Of a DNA stretch of 7,771 nt, positions 1 to 5,445 are shown one piece after another. Source of the stretch: Deinococcus sp. (GTDB lineage Bacteria > Deinococcota > Deinococci > JACQHA01); contig JACQHA010000103.1 of the NCBI GenBank assembly GCA_016199255.1, positions 1 through 7,771 of the forward strand, written 5' to 3'. Position 1 is the stretch's first letter; each line of letters begins with the position of its first letter. The notes beneath the pieces are model-generated. The model had not been told where the DNA came from. It made no database searches and saw only the letters and a program-made list of their open reading frames with translations. Position numbers and translations under genes: made by a program.

Positions 1-618
1 CCACTGACCGAGGCGATCCCCGAACCGAGTGACCCCGAAGGGACGCTTGGCGTGGACCTGGGACGCCGCCGCGTCGCCGTCGATAGCGATGGGAAGGTCT
101 ACGAAGCCACGGAGGTCAACCGCGTCCGAGAGCATTACCCGAAGGTTCGCCGCTCCGTTCAGGCCAGAGGCACGAGAGCCTGTCACCTGCTCTTGAAACG
201 GCTGTCGGGCCGCGAGCGGAAGCACGCCGCACACATCAACCACGTCATCAGTCGGCGGTTGGTGGACAAGGCGACGGCGACGCATCAGGCCATCGTCCTG
301 GAAGACCTGGAGGGCATTCGCCAGCGGACTCGGGTCCGCCAGGCCGACCGCTACCGCCACCAGAGTTGGAGTTTTTATCAGTTGCGGCAGTTCATTGCCT
401 ACAAGGCGCAGATGGTCGGCGTGCCGGTCGTGCTGGTGGACCCGGCATACACCAGCCAGCGATGTCATGTGTGCGGTGCACTCGGTCATCGGGATGCCCT
501 GATCTTCTCCTGTACGAAGTGTGGCGTGTTTGATGCAGACCACAACGCTGCCGTAAACATCGCCGCGCTGGGGGCACACGTAGCGGTGCCTGAACTCAGG
601 GTGGGAACCCTCCACTGA
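1..618 (+). CDS. tnpB: TnpB RNA-guided nuclease, C-terminal part (5' end cut by window)
   Basis: TnpB proteins are RNA-guided DNA endonucleases of IS200/IS605 elements and the ancestors of Cas12. The frame is open from base 1, and the GTG at 52 lies inside the first catalytic motif, so it is not the true start. Visible landmarks are RuvC-I in GVDLGRRR (Asp codon 55-57), RuvC-II in VLEDLEG (Glu codon 301-303), a four-Cys zinc ribbon CHVC...CTKC, and RuvC-III DADHNAA (Asp codon 538-540). All three acidic catalytic residues are present, so this half looks functional. About 205 codons are visible; the family usually has about 350-450, so the N-terminal half is missing only because of the window edge. 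The tail after NAAVNIA is short, and the stop codon falls within a hairpin of the presumed guide RNA. It faces murA convergently. Confidence 0.93.
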   Translation, partial: PLTEAIPEPSDPEGTLGVDLGRRRVAVDSDGKVYEATEVNRVREHYPKVRRSVQARGTRACHLLLKRLSGRERKHAAHINHVISRRLVDKATATHQAIVLEDLEGIRQRTRVRQADRYRHQSWSFYQLRQFIAYKAQMVGVPVVLVDPAYTSQRCHVCGALGHRDALIFSCTKCGVFDADHNAAVNIAALGAHVAVPELRVGTLH

Positions 619-646
619 GAAAGCCGCGGGGCTTGAGCCCCAGCGG
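520..646 (+). ncRNA. Putative omega RNA (reRNA) scaffold of the TnpB element
   Basis: In TnpB systems the guide RNA scaffold overlaps the tnpB 3' end and stops at the element's right end, with the guide taken from flanking DNA. Two consecutive hairpins fit this. One has CTCA (595-598) pairing with TGAG (616-619), a GG bulge, then GTGG (601-604) with CCAC (612-615), and encloses the stop codon. The other is the 624-646 hairpin. The 5' limit given is a guess; only the 3' structure is seen. No promoter was identified, and processing from the tnpB mRNA is the usual route. Confidence 0.42.
624..646. repeat. Right-end hairpin of the IS element, possible terminator for murA
   Basis: CCGC (624-627) pairs with GCGG (643-646), and GGGGCT (628-633) with AGCCCC (636-641), leaving a TG loop and one unpaired A at 642: a 10-bp GC-rich stem. 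On the minus strand it begins five bases after the murA stop and is followed by CTTTCTC, a weak U-tract, so it could also end murA transcripts. The IS-end role is inferred from position after tnpB. The terminator role is weaker because the T-run is short and interrupted. Confidence 0.6.
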
Positions 647-650
647 ATCG

Positions 651-1931
651 TTACTCGTCCACCCGCTCAATGTGGGCTCCGAGCTGCTGTAAGCGCTGCT
701 CCAGTTTCTCGTAGCCCCGGTCGATCTGGCCGATGTTGTGGATCACCGAGCGGCCCTCGGCGCAGAGGCTGGCAATGAGCAGCGCCATGCCGGCGCGGAT
801 ATCGGGGCTCTCCAGTTTCGTGCCGTGCAGCTTTGACGGGCCGGATACCACGGCGCGGTGCGGGTCGCAGAGCACAATGGTGGCGCCCATGCCAATGAGC
901 TTGTCCACAAAGAACAGCCGGTTCTCGAACATCTTTTCAAACACTAGCACCGTGCCCCGGGCCTGGGTGGCTAGTACCAGTGCCACACTGGTCATGTCCG
1001 TTGGGAAGCCGGGCCAGGGGGCGTCTTCAATCTTGGGAATGGCGTCGCCCAAATCCCGCACCACCTGCAGCTCCTGGCCGCCGGGGACGAAAATATCTTC
1101 CCCCCGCACCTCGGTGACCAGGCCCAATTTCCCCAGCACCAGGCGGGTCATGCGCTGGTGCGCCGGCATGGCGCCTTCAATGAGCAATTCACTACCGGTG
1201 GCGCCCGCCAGCGCCATGAAGCTTCCTACCTCAATATTGTCGGGCTGGAGCTTGTAACTGCCTCCAGAGATGCGCTCCACCCCGTCAATGACCAGCATGT
1301 TGGAGCCAATGTTCTGGATCTGGGCCCCCAGTTGGTTGAGGAAGTGGCACAGGTCCTGCACGTGCGGCTCTGAGGCCGCGTTGGAGATCACCGTCCGGCC
1401 CTTAGCCAGAACAGCGGCCATAATGGCGTTCTCGGTGGCAGTGACGCTGGCCTCATCGAGCAGGATGTCGCCACCCATCAGCCGCTTGGCGTGCATGCTG
1501 AAATAGTGGTTGGCCTCGATTTCCGCGCCCAGCGCCTGCAGCGCCAGCAAATGAGTATCCAGGCGGCGGCGGCCAATCACGTCCCCCCCAGGCGGGGGCA
1601 GCTTCACCCGCCCTAACCGGGCCAGCATGGGCCCGGCGAACAAAATGGAGCCGCGAATATCGGCACACAGCTCCTGGTTCAGCTCTACCTTGTTCATTTC
1701 CCTGGCGCGGATCGCTACCTCGTTCGGCCCCCGCCGGTCCACCTGCGCCCCCAGGTCCGAGAGGATGGCCAGCATGGTGCGCACGTCCCGGATGTTGGGG
1801 ATGTTGGTGAGCACGATCTCCTGGTCGGTGAGTACTGTGGCGGCCAGAATGGGCAGCGCTGCGTTCTTGTTACCCACTGGCCGCACTGTCCCCCTTAAAG
1901 GGCGGCCGCCAACTACCACAAACTTTGCCAT
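651..1931 (-). CDS. murA: UDP-N-acetylglucosamine 1-carboxyvinyltransferase (MurA), Asp-type active site
   Basis: MurA transfers enolpyruvate from PEP to UDP-GlcNAc, the first committed cytoplasmic step of peptidoglycan synthesis. The protein has 426 residues, close to the family norm of about 420, and covers the whole EPSP-synthase-like fold. Conserved residues by comparison with E. coli MurA are K22 and N23 in GNKNAALPIL, R93 (R91), D312 in FPTDM (D305), R379 (R371) and R405 in DRGYE (R397). The mobile-loop Cys115 is replaced by Asp117 in PPPGGDVIGRRRLDTH (codon 1581-1583, GAC). This natural variant keeps activity and gives intrinsic fosfomycin resistance in mycobacteria, Chlamydia and Borrelia. 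The ATG start is supported by GGGGGTAGG about 8 bases upstream. It is the last gene of a sigma-SPOR-murA array and abuts an IS end. Identity is certain; resistance is inferred. Confidence 0.97.
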   Translation of the reverse strand: MAKFVVVGGRPLRGTVRPVGNKNAALPILAATVLTDQEIVLTNIPNIRDVRTMLAILSDLGAQVDRRGPNEVAIRAREMNKVELNQELCADIRGSILFAGPMLARLGRVKLPPPGGDVIGRRRLDTHLLALQALGAEIEANHYFSMHAKRLMGGDILLDEASVTATENAIMAAVLAKGRTVISNAASEPHVQDLCHFLNQLGAQIQNIGSNMLVIDGVERISGGSYKLQPDNIEVGSFMALAGATGSELLIEGAMPAHQRMTRLVLGKLGLVTEVRGEDIFVPGGQELQVVRDLGDAIPKIEDAPWPGFPTDMTSVALVLATQARGTVLVFEKMFENRLFFVDKLIGMGATIVLCDPHRAVVSGPSKLHGTKLESPDIRAGMALLIASLCAEGRSVIHNIGQIDRGYEKLEQRLQQLGAHIERVDE

Positions 1932-1973
1932 ATATTGCCTACCCCCAAGCTAGCCAGGACAAGTGATGCGCCA

Positions 1974-2002
1974 ATTATACCGCCACCTCTTTAACATCAG
2001 GG
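1974..2002 (-). promoter_or_regulatory. Candidate murA promoter with consensus -10
   Basis: Reading the minus strand, a perfect TATAAT (1974-1979) lies in the SPOR-murA gap. Transcription would start near 1967, giving a leader of about 36 bases. The -35 position at a 17-bp spacer (1997-2002) reads CCCTGA, a poor match to TTGACA, so the call rests on the -10 box. It would give murA expression independent of the upstream sigma and SPOR genes. Confidence 0.42.
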
Positions 2003-2019
2003 CGGCTAGAGATATTCCC

Positions 2020-2592
2020 CTAGTTGCTCTGCAGGATCAGGGCGTCAGTATACCCCTGAGCCACCATGGCGTTGCGGGCCTGCTCTGCCTCCTCCCGGCG
2101 CTCAAAACGCCCAATGCGCACCTTGTGCCAGCGCCCCGCCACTACAAAGGCCCGGTAGCCCACCTGCTCCAGATTTCTGGCTATGTCCTGGGCCTGCTGG
2201 GAGCTGGCCAGCGCCATGACCTGGACGCTGTAGCGCCCCTGCTCCGAGCCAATCAGGGCTGGTGGCTGGGCTGGCACCTCTGGTACTGCTTCTGGTGGGG
2301 GGATGGTCTCCTCCACTGGAGGAACATTGGCTTCCACCGCCGGGGAAACGACCACAGGTGGAGCAGAGGTAGGAGTCACCTCAGGCAGCACCGGTTCCAC
2401 AGGGGCTCTGGAAAGCGCTGGTGGAAGACTCTCGAGCACCAGGGCGGGAGCGCCATTTGACCAGGGATGCCAGAGTACCACCCCAGCCACCAGGGAGACT
2501 CCCGCCAACAGGAACGGCAAGGTCGTGCGCCACAGGTGCCGGCGCCCTAACCGCCGGCGCCGTTCCCAAACCGCCCTGATCTCCTCGGCCAC
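2020..2592 (-). CDS. Single-pass membrane protein with C-terminal SPOR domain
   Basis: A 190-residue protein with a short, very basic cytoplasmic N-terminus (residues 1-22, with RRRR and RRH), one hydrophobic segment (about 24-41, positive side in), a Pro/Val/Glu-rich extracytoplasmic linker (about 50-115) and a C-terminal SPOR domain (about 120-188, starting YSVQVMALASS and containing HKVRIGRFERREEA). SPOR domains bind peptidoglycan glycan strands lacking stem peptides, often at division sites or during wall remodelling. The linker would let the domain reach the wall from the membrane. The start is GTG, with GAGAGG about 6-10 bases upstream. It lies 83 bp after the sigma-like gene and 88 bp before murA, suggesting an envelope operon. 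No enzymatic domain is present, so its role is probably as a wall-binding or scaffold protein. The specific function is unknown. Confidence 0.85.
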   Translation of the reverse strand: MAEEIRAVWERRRRLGRRHLWRTTLPFLLAGVSLVAGVVLWHPWSNGAPALVLESLPPALSRAPVEPVLPEVTPTSAPPVVVSPAVEANVPPVEETIPPPEAVPEVPAQPPALIGSEQGRYSVQVMALASSQQAQDIARNLEQVGYRAFVVAGRWHKVRIGRFERREEAEQARNAMVAQGYTDALILQSN

Positions 2593-2675
2593 TGGGCACC
2601 TCTCTCGCCCTCCGTCTCCCGGCCGCCAGCACCAAAGTACGCCGCTGAGCTGACACTCTACTGGCAGAACAGAGC

Positions 2676-3371
2676 CTAGCGCCGGGCGGCCCGGAAGGCG
2701 GCCTTGAGGCGCGCTGCCAGCGTGTCCCGGAGCTGCCGCCCCTCTCCCGCCAGCTCTTCCAGGCCATCCAGCCAGCCCCTGGCTTCAGGGTCAGCCAAGA
2801 ATGCCGCCGCCAGCTTCTGGGGGATTTCCCGGTAGAGCCAGCCCCTCAGTAAAGCATCGGTCACCACCACCTTCAGCCCCAGGCGAGCTGCTTCCTGGTT
2901 CAAGCGCTTTAGCGTCACCGCCACCCGCTGGTGGTCCTGGTAGTGATAGGCGAACGCCAGGCGCTTCAGCACGCCCATATCCCCAGGTAGCGCCTTGGCC
3001 AAGCAGCGCTCTAACAAGCGGCGCATGTACGCCACCTCTAAATCCCGGGCGGTGCTGTTCCGGCTGGGCTCGGGGAACAACGGCAGGGGCTGGCGGGCCA
3101 AGCGCCTGCGGTGCTCACTGGCCACCCGGTCGGCAACGCCGTAGAGATACGCCACAAACTGCCCCTGGTGCTGGTAGCCCCCAGAGGCCACCTGGGACCA
3201 GGTGCGCCACAACACCTCCTGGGTCAGGTCCTCAGCCTCACCCCGCACCCCCAATCGCCGCAGATAACCCCGCAGCGCTGATCGATAGGGGGCCACCATT
3301 TCTTCAAAAGCCGCCTGCTCCCCCTGCTGTGCTCGGTAAGCCAGGGCATAGTCCGCTCTCGTGACCGCCAT
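2676..3371 (-). CDS. Atypical ECF-like sigma-70 factor, region 2 only recognised
   Basis: The 231-residue protein has a clear sigma region 2 at about residues 17-93. AFEEMVAPYRSALRGYLRRL begins it, AEDLTQEVLWRTW matches region 2.2 (core RNA polymerase binding), and FVAYLYGVADRVASEHRRRL matches region 2.4 (-10 recognition). Residues 94-231 do not show the usual region 4 pattern of an ECF factor. Instead there is a basic helical stretch, with LNQEAARLGLKVVVTDALLRGWLYREIPQKL (about 157-187, pieces of a possible helix-turn-helix) and a basic tail. The total is slightly longer than a typical 160-200 residue ECF factor. The ATG is preceded by AGGGGAAG about 9 bases upstream. The next gene encodes a single-pass membrane protein, the slot often filled by an anti-sigma factor. 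It may be a diverged sigma or a regulator that kept the region 2 fold. Confidence 0.8.
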   Translation of the reverse strand: MAVTRADYALAYRAQQGEQAAFEEMVAPYRSALRGYLRRLGVRGEAEDLTQEVLWRTWSQVASGGYQHQGQFVAYLYGVADRVASEHRRRLARQPLPLFPEPSRNSTARDLEVAYMRRLLERCLAKALPGDMGVLKRLAFAYHYQDHQRVAVTLKRLNQEAARLGLKVVVTDALLRGWLYREIPQKLAAAFLADPEARGWLDGLEELAGEGRQLRDTLAARLKAAFRAARR

Positions 3372-3586
3372 TACTTCGCTTCCCCTTTCTTCCTAGCTGG
3401 CTCCGATTGAACCGACCTAGGGGTGCAGCCAGGGCTCAGTACTGGCATGTACCCCCTCCCGGTGACACCCAACACCAGGCGCCAGTAAGCACTACCCCAT
3501 AGCCTTAAGTGCTGCCCAGCCTAGCAACCGGCAGTGTCCAAGCGGTGACCAAGGGGGAGGGGAATCCTGTAAGAGCTACTATCCTC

Positions 3587-3595
3587 TGCTACACT
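3587..3595 (+). promoter_or_regulatory. Candidate extended -10 promoter for the oxidoreductase gene
   Basis: TGCTACACT (3587-3595) fits an extended -10 (TG, one base, then TACACT), which can work without a good -35. The sequence 17 bases upstream (3567-3572, CTGTAA) is a poor -35. Transcription would begin near 3602, about 43 bases before the ATG. The match is modest and could be chance. Confidence 0.3.
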
Positions 3596-3633
3596 AGCCC
3601 GGAGGAAAGCACTCAGAGCTAGAGGGGAGTTAC

Positions 3634-3640
3634 AGGAGGT
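3634..3640 (+). promoter_or_regulatory. Shine-Dalgarno that fixes the oxidoreductase start
   Basis: AGGAGGT lies 4 bases before the ATG at 3645. A GTG at 3639 in the same frame overlaps this Shine-Dalgarno, so it cannot be the start served by it; the ATG at 3645 is chosen instead. Confidence 0.85.
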
Positions 3641-3644
3641 GCCT

Positions 3645-4778
3645 ATGGGGAAGCTGCGGGCTGCGGTAATTGGTGCTGGCTTCATTGGCCCAGCACATGT
3701 AGAGGCGCTCCGGCGCCTGGGCATTGAGGTAGCAGGCATTACTGCCTCCACCCCCAAGTCGGCCAAGCGCAGGGCGGAGCGCCTGAACCTCAAAGCCTAC
3801 GGCAGCTGGGAAGATATGATCGCCGACAAGAAAGTGGACGTCATCCACAACTGCGCCCCTAACCACCTGCACTACCCGATCAATAAAGCTGCGCTAGAGG
3901 CCGGCAAGCATGTGTTCAGCGAAAAACCCCTGACCATCTCCTCCCAGGAGTCCGCGGAGCTGGTGGCCCTGGCGGAGCGCCGGGGCTTACTAGGTGGCCT
4001 CTGTCATAACTACCGGGGCTATCCCCTGGTGCGCGAGGCCAAAGAGCGCATTGCCGCCGGCGAGCTGGGGCAGCTCTATCACATCCATGGCCACTACCTG
4101 CAGGACTGGCTGCTCTATCCGGCGGACTACAACTGGCGGCTGGAGGTGGCCCAGGCCGGCCGGGCCAGGGCCGTGGGCGATATTGGCTCCCACTGGTTCG
4201 ACCTGGCGCAGTACGTCAGTGGCCTGCGCCTTGAGGCAGTGCTCGCCGAGACCAGCACCGCCCTGCCGCACCGCCTCCGCCCCAAAGGTGCCGTGGAAAC
4301 CTTCGCCGGGCCGGCTAAAGGCGAGCTGGAAGAATATAGCGTGGATACTGACGACTACGCCGCTTTCCTGCTGCGCTTCTCCCACAGCGTTAAGGGCTAC
4401 TGCGCCGTGAGCCAGGTGGCGGCTGGGCACAAGAATGACCTGGAGCTGGAGATCAACGGCGCCCAGTCCTCCTTGCGCTGGAACCAGGAGCGCCCCGAGG
4501 AGCTGTGGCTGGGCCGCCGCGATCAAGCCAATGGCCTGGTCAAGAAGAACCCGGCGATTCTCTCGGCCCCGGCTAGAGCCCTGGTCCATTACCCGGTGGG
4601 GCATACTGAAGGCTATCCCTCAGGGATCATGAACATCATTGCCCAGTTCTACCGCGCTCTGGACGGCGACCAGCAGGCCGACTACCCCACCTTCGCCGAC
4701 GGTCACCGCCTGATGCTGATCATTGAGGCGGTGCTGGAATCCGCCCGCAGCCACAAGTGGGTGACCATCAAGGGCTGA
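3645..4778 (+). CDS. Gfo/Idh/MocA family NAD(P)-dependent oxidoreductase
   Basis: These enzymes oxidise or reduce a sugar, inositol or related polyol ring with NAD(P). The 377-residue length is usual for the family. An N-terminal Rossmann fold is shown by GAGFIG at residues 10-15. EKP at 93-95 carries the conserved catalytic Lys94. The catalytic helix motif GDIGSHWFDL (178-187) supplies Asp179 and His183, the usual D-x-x-x-H pair. The preceding segment WLLYPADYNWRLE and the C-terminal alpha/beta domain are typical of sugar dehydrogenases in the family. No signal peptide is seen, so it is cytoplasmic. It stands alone on the plus strand, without an adjacent transporter or kinase to name its substrate. 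It converges on the small-protein gene with only 20 bp between stops and no proper terminator, so transcripts probably overlap. Family is sure; substrate is unknown. Confidence 0.93.
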   Translation: MGKLRAAVIGAGFIGPAHVEALRRLGIEVAGITASTPKSAKRRAERLNLKAYGSWEDMIADKKVDVIHNCAPNHLHYPINKAALEAGKHVFSEKPLTISSQESAELVALAERRGLLGGLCHNYRGYPLVREAKERIAAGELGQLYHIHGHYLQDWLLYPADYNWRLEVAQAGRARAVGDIGSHWFDLAQYVSGLRLEAVLAETSTALPHRLRPKGAVETFAGPAKGELEEYSVDTDDYAAFLLRFSHSVKGYCAVSQVAAGHKNDLELEINGAQSSLRWNQERPEELWLGRRDQANGLVKKNPAILSAPARALVHYPVGHTEGYPSGIMNIIAQFYRALDGDQQADYPTFADGHRLMLIIEAVLESARSHKWVTIKG

Positions 4779-4798
4779 GTCGCTCAGGCAACAGGGGC

Positions 4799-5002
4799 TC
4801 AACAACAGCTTTCTGCTTCAGTGGTCTTAGCTGAGGAGTCAGGCAGCTCCAATAGCGCCTTCCCCATCCGCACCATCCAGCGACCCAGCCTCTCCCTGAG
4901 TGGCCGGGCAGCTAGTTTCACCCTGTGCCGTTCCACCACCCAGCGGGCCACCTCTTTCTGGTGATCGCGGATTATAGCTTCCGCCTCATACCAGTTCAGC
5001 AC
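4799..5002 (-). CDS. Small basic helical protein, 67 residues, translationally coupled to CBS gene
   Basis: I chose the GTG at 5000-5002, giving MLNWYEAEAIIRDHQKEVAR... at the N-terminus. The open frame extends further upstream to 5167, but that part is the antiparallel-frame shadow of the CBS gene and has a low-complexity Gly/Ala/Asp composition unlike the rest. The start overlaps the CBS stop by 7 bases (GTGCTGA), and AGGGAAGG lies about 8 bases upstream, which supports translational coupling. The protein is rich in Arg, Glu, Lys and Leu, probably two amphipathic helices (residues 3-34 and 35-54), followed by a Ser/Thr/Glu tail ending in Cys-Cys. It has no membrane segment or signal peptide. 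I do not recognise a named family. Third position in an autoregulated operon suggests it works with the CBS protein. Confidence 0.68.
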   Translation of the reverse strand: MLNWYEAEAIIRDHQKEVARWVVERHRVKLAARPLRERLGRWMVRMGKALLELPDSSAKTTEAESCC

Positions 5003-5442
5003 AGCCGATCCCTTCCCTCTGACAAAGCCTGGAGAATATTGGCCGCCGTCAGCATCCCCAGAATCCGCCCCCCTTCCAGCACCACCAGCCCCTCGATGCC
5101 ATGCTGGAGCATCAGCGCTGCCGCCTGGCGGAGCGGGGTGCTGGGAGAGATAGTTACCGGGGGACAAGACATGATCTGCCGCACCGGGAGGTGAGCAAGC
5201 AGCGCCGGATACTCCCAGCGCGCCAGCGAGGTGGCATCAGAGGGGCCTGCCTCCCTGAGATCTCCCCAGGTGATCACCCCCACCAGCTTCCCCTTGTCCA
5301 CCACCGGCAGCTTGCGCACCCCAGCGCGGCGCATGAGCTGGCAGGCCTCTGGCCAGGAGGCATCGGCCTGGACCGCCGGAACTGGAGACGTGAACCCCGC
5401 CACGGGCTCCCACTCCACACTGCTCCTAAACACCTTGACCAC
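4996..5442 (-). CDS. Tandem CBS-domain protein
   Basis: The 148-residue protein is essentially one Bateman module. CBS1 is about residues 17-65, with VRKLPVVDKGKLVGVITWGDL. CBS2 is about 87-141, with VRQIMSCPPVTISPSTPLRQAAALMLQHGIEGLVVLEGGRILGMLT split across its sheet-helix-sheet pattern. Such pairs bind adenine nucleotides (ATP, ADP, AMP, SAM or cyclic di-AMP) and act as energy or ligand sensors; no fused effector domain is present. Its GTG start is 3 bp after the GntR stop. A second in-frame GTG at 5431-5433 has a better placed GAGGTGG 6 bases upstream and would shorten the product by 3 residues. The operon position suggests it senses a nucleotide for the GntR-controlled unit, and it may bind the small downstream protein. 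The ligand is not readable from the sequence. Confidence 0.88.
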   Translation of the reverse strand: MVKVFRSSVEWEPVAGFTSPVPAVQADASWPEACQLMRRAGVRKLPVVDKGKLVGVITWGDLREAGPSDATSLARWEYPALLAHLPVRQIMSCPPVTISPSTPLRQAAALMLQHGIEGLVVLEGGRILGMLTAANILQALSEGRDRLC

Positions 5443-5445
5443 CTC

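Larger units (their letters stand above)
1..646 (+). mobile_element. Right part of an IS200/IS605-family (IS1341-type) element, left end outside the window
   Basis: The segment contains the 3' part of a tnpB reading frame followed at once by two hairpins, the layout of the right end of IS200/IS605 elements. The last hairpin (624-646) is the probable right-end structure. Its far side is four bases from the murA stop codon, so the element sits directly against the murA 3' end without breaking it. Whether a TnpA transposase accompanies TnpB cannot be seen, because the left side is cut. The exact right boundary is inferred from the hairpin, not from an empty-site comparison. Confidence 0.7.
3372..3644. 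other. Divergent intergenic region between sigma-like gene and oxidoreductase
   Basis: About 270 bp without a convincing gene; a 90-codon minus-strand frame in it has no family signature and runs antisense into the oxidoreductase. It must hold promoters for both directions. Small symmetric pieces are GCCAG (3428-3432) with CTGGC (3442-3446), the 8-bp palindrome CAGTACTG (3437-3444), and AGCACT (3488-3493) with AGTGCT (3508-3513). None is long enough to call an operator firmly. No clear -35/-10 pair was found for the sigma gene. Confidence 0.5.

Noticed and set aside
392..577. Minus-strand 61-codon frame in tnpB
   Set aside because: Antisense to the conserved zinc ribbon and RuvC-III region; Arg/Pro-rich with no family pattern.
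733..1257. Plus-strand 174-codon frame opposite murA
   Set aside because: Lies wholly antisense to a certain murA; Ser/Thr/Pro-rich shadow of a GC-rich gene.
1963..2460. Plus-strand 165-codon frame opposite the SPOR gene
   Set aside because: Trp/His/Gly-rich shadow; the SPOR domain and membrane segment on the minus strand explain the region.
2801..3364. Plus-strand 187-codon frame opposite the sigma-like gene
   Set aside because: Pro/Gly/Ala-rich low-complexity translation, no motif; the minus-strand sigma region 2 is clear.
3521..3872. Minus-strand frames overlapping the oxidoreductase start (3521-3793 and 3630-3872)
   Set aside because: They run antisense through the GAGFIG Rossmann region and have no recognisable motif.
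3990..4604. Minus-strand 204-codon frame opposite the oxidoreductase
   Set aside because: Fully antisense to a well conserved Gfo/Idh/MocA gene; no ribosome binding site or motif.
5003..5167. N-terminal extension of the 67-residue protein up to 5167
   Set aside because: This part is an out-of-frame shadow of the CBS gene, Gly/Ala/Asp-rich, while the GTG at 5002 has a Shine-Dalgarno and the usual stop-start overlap.
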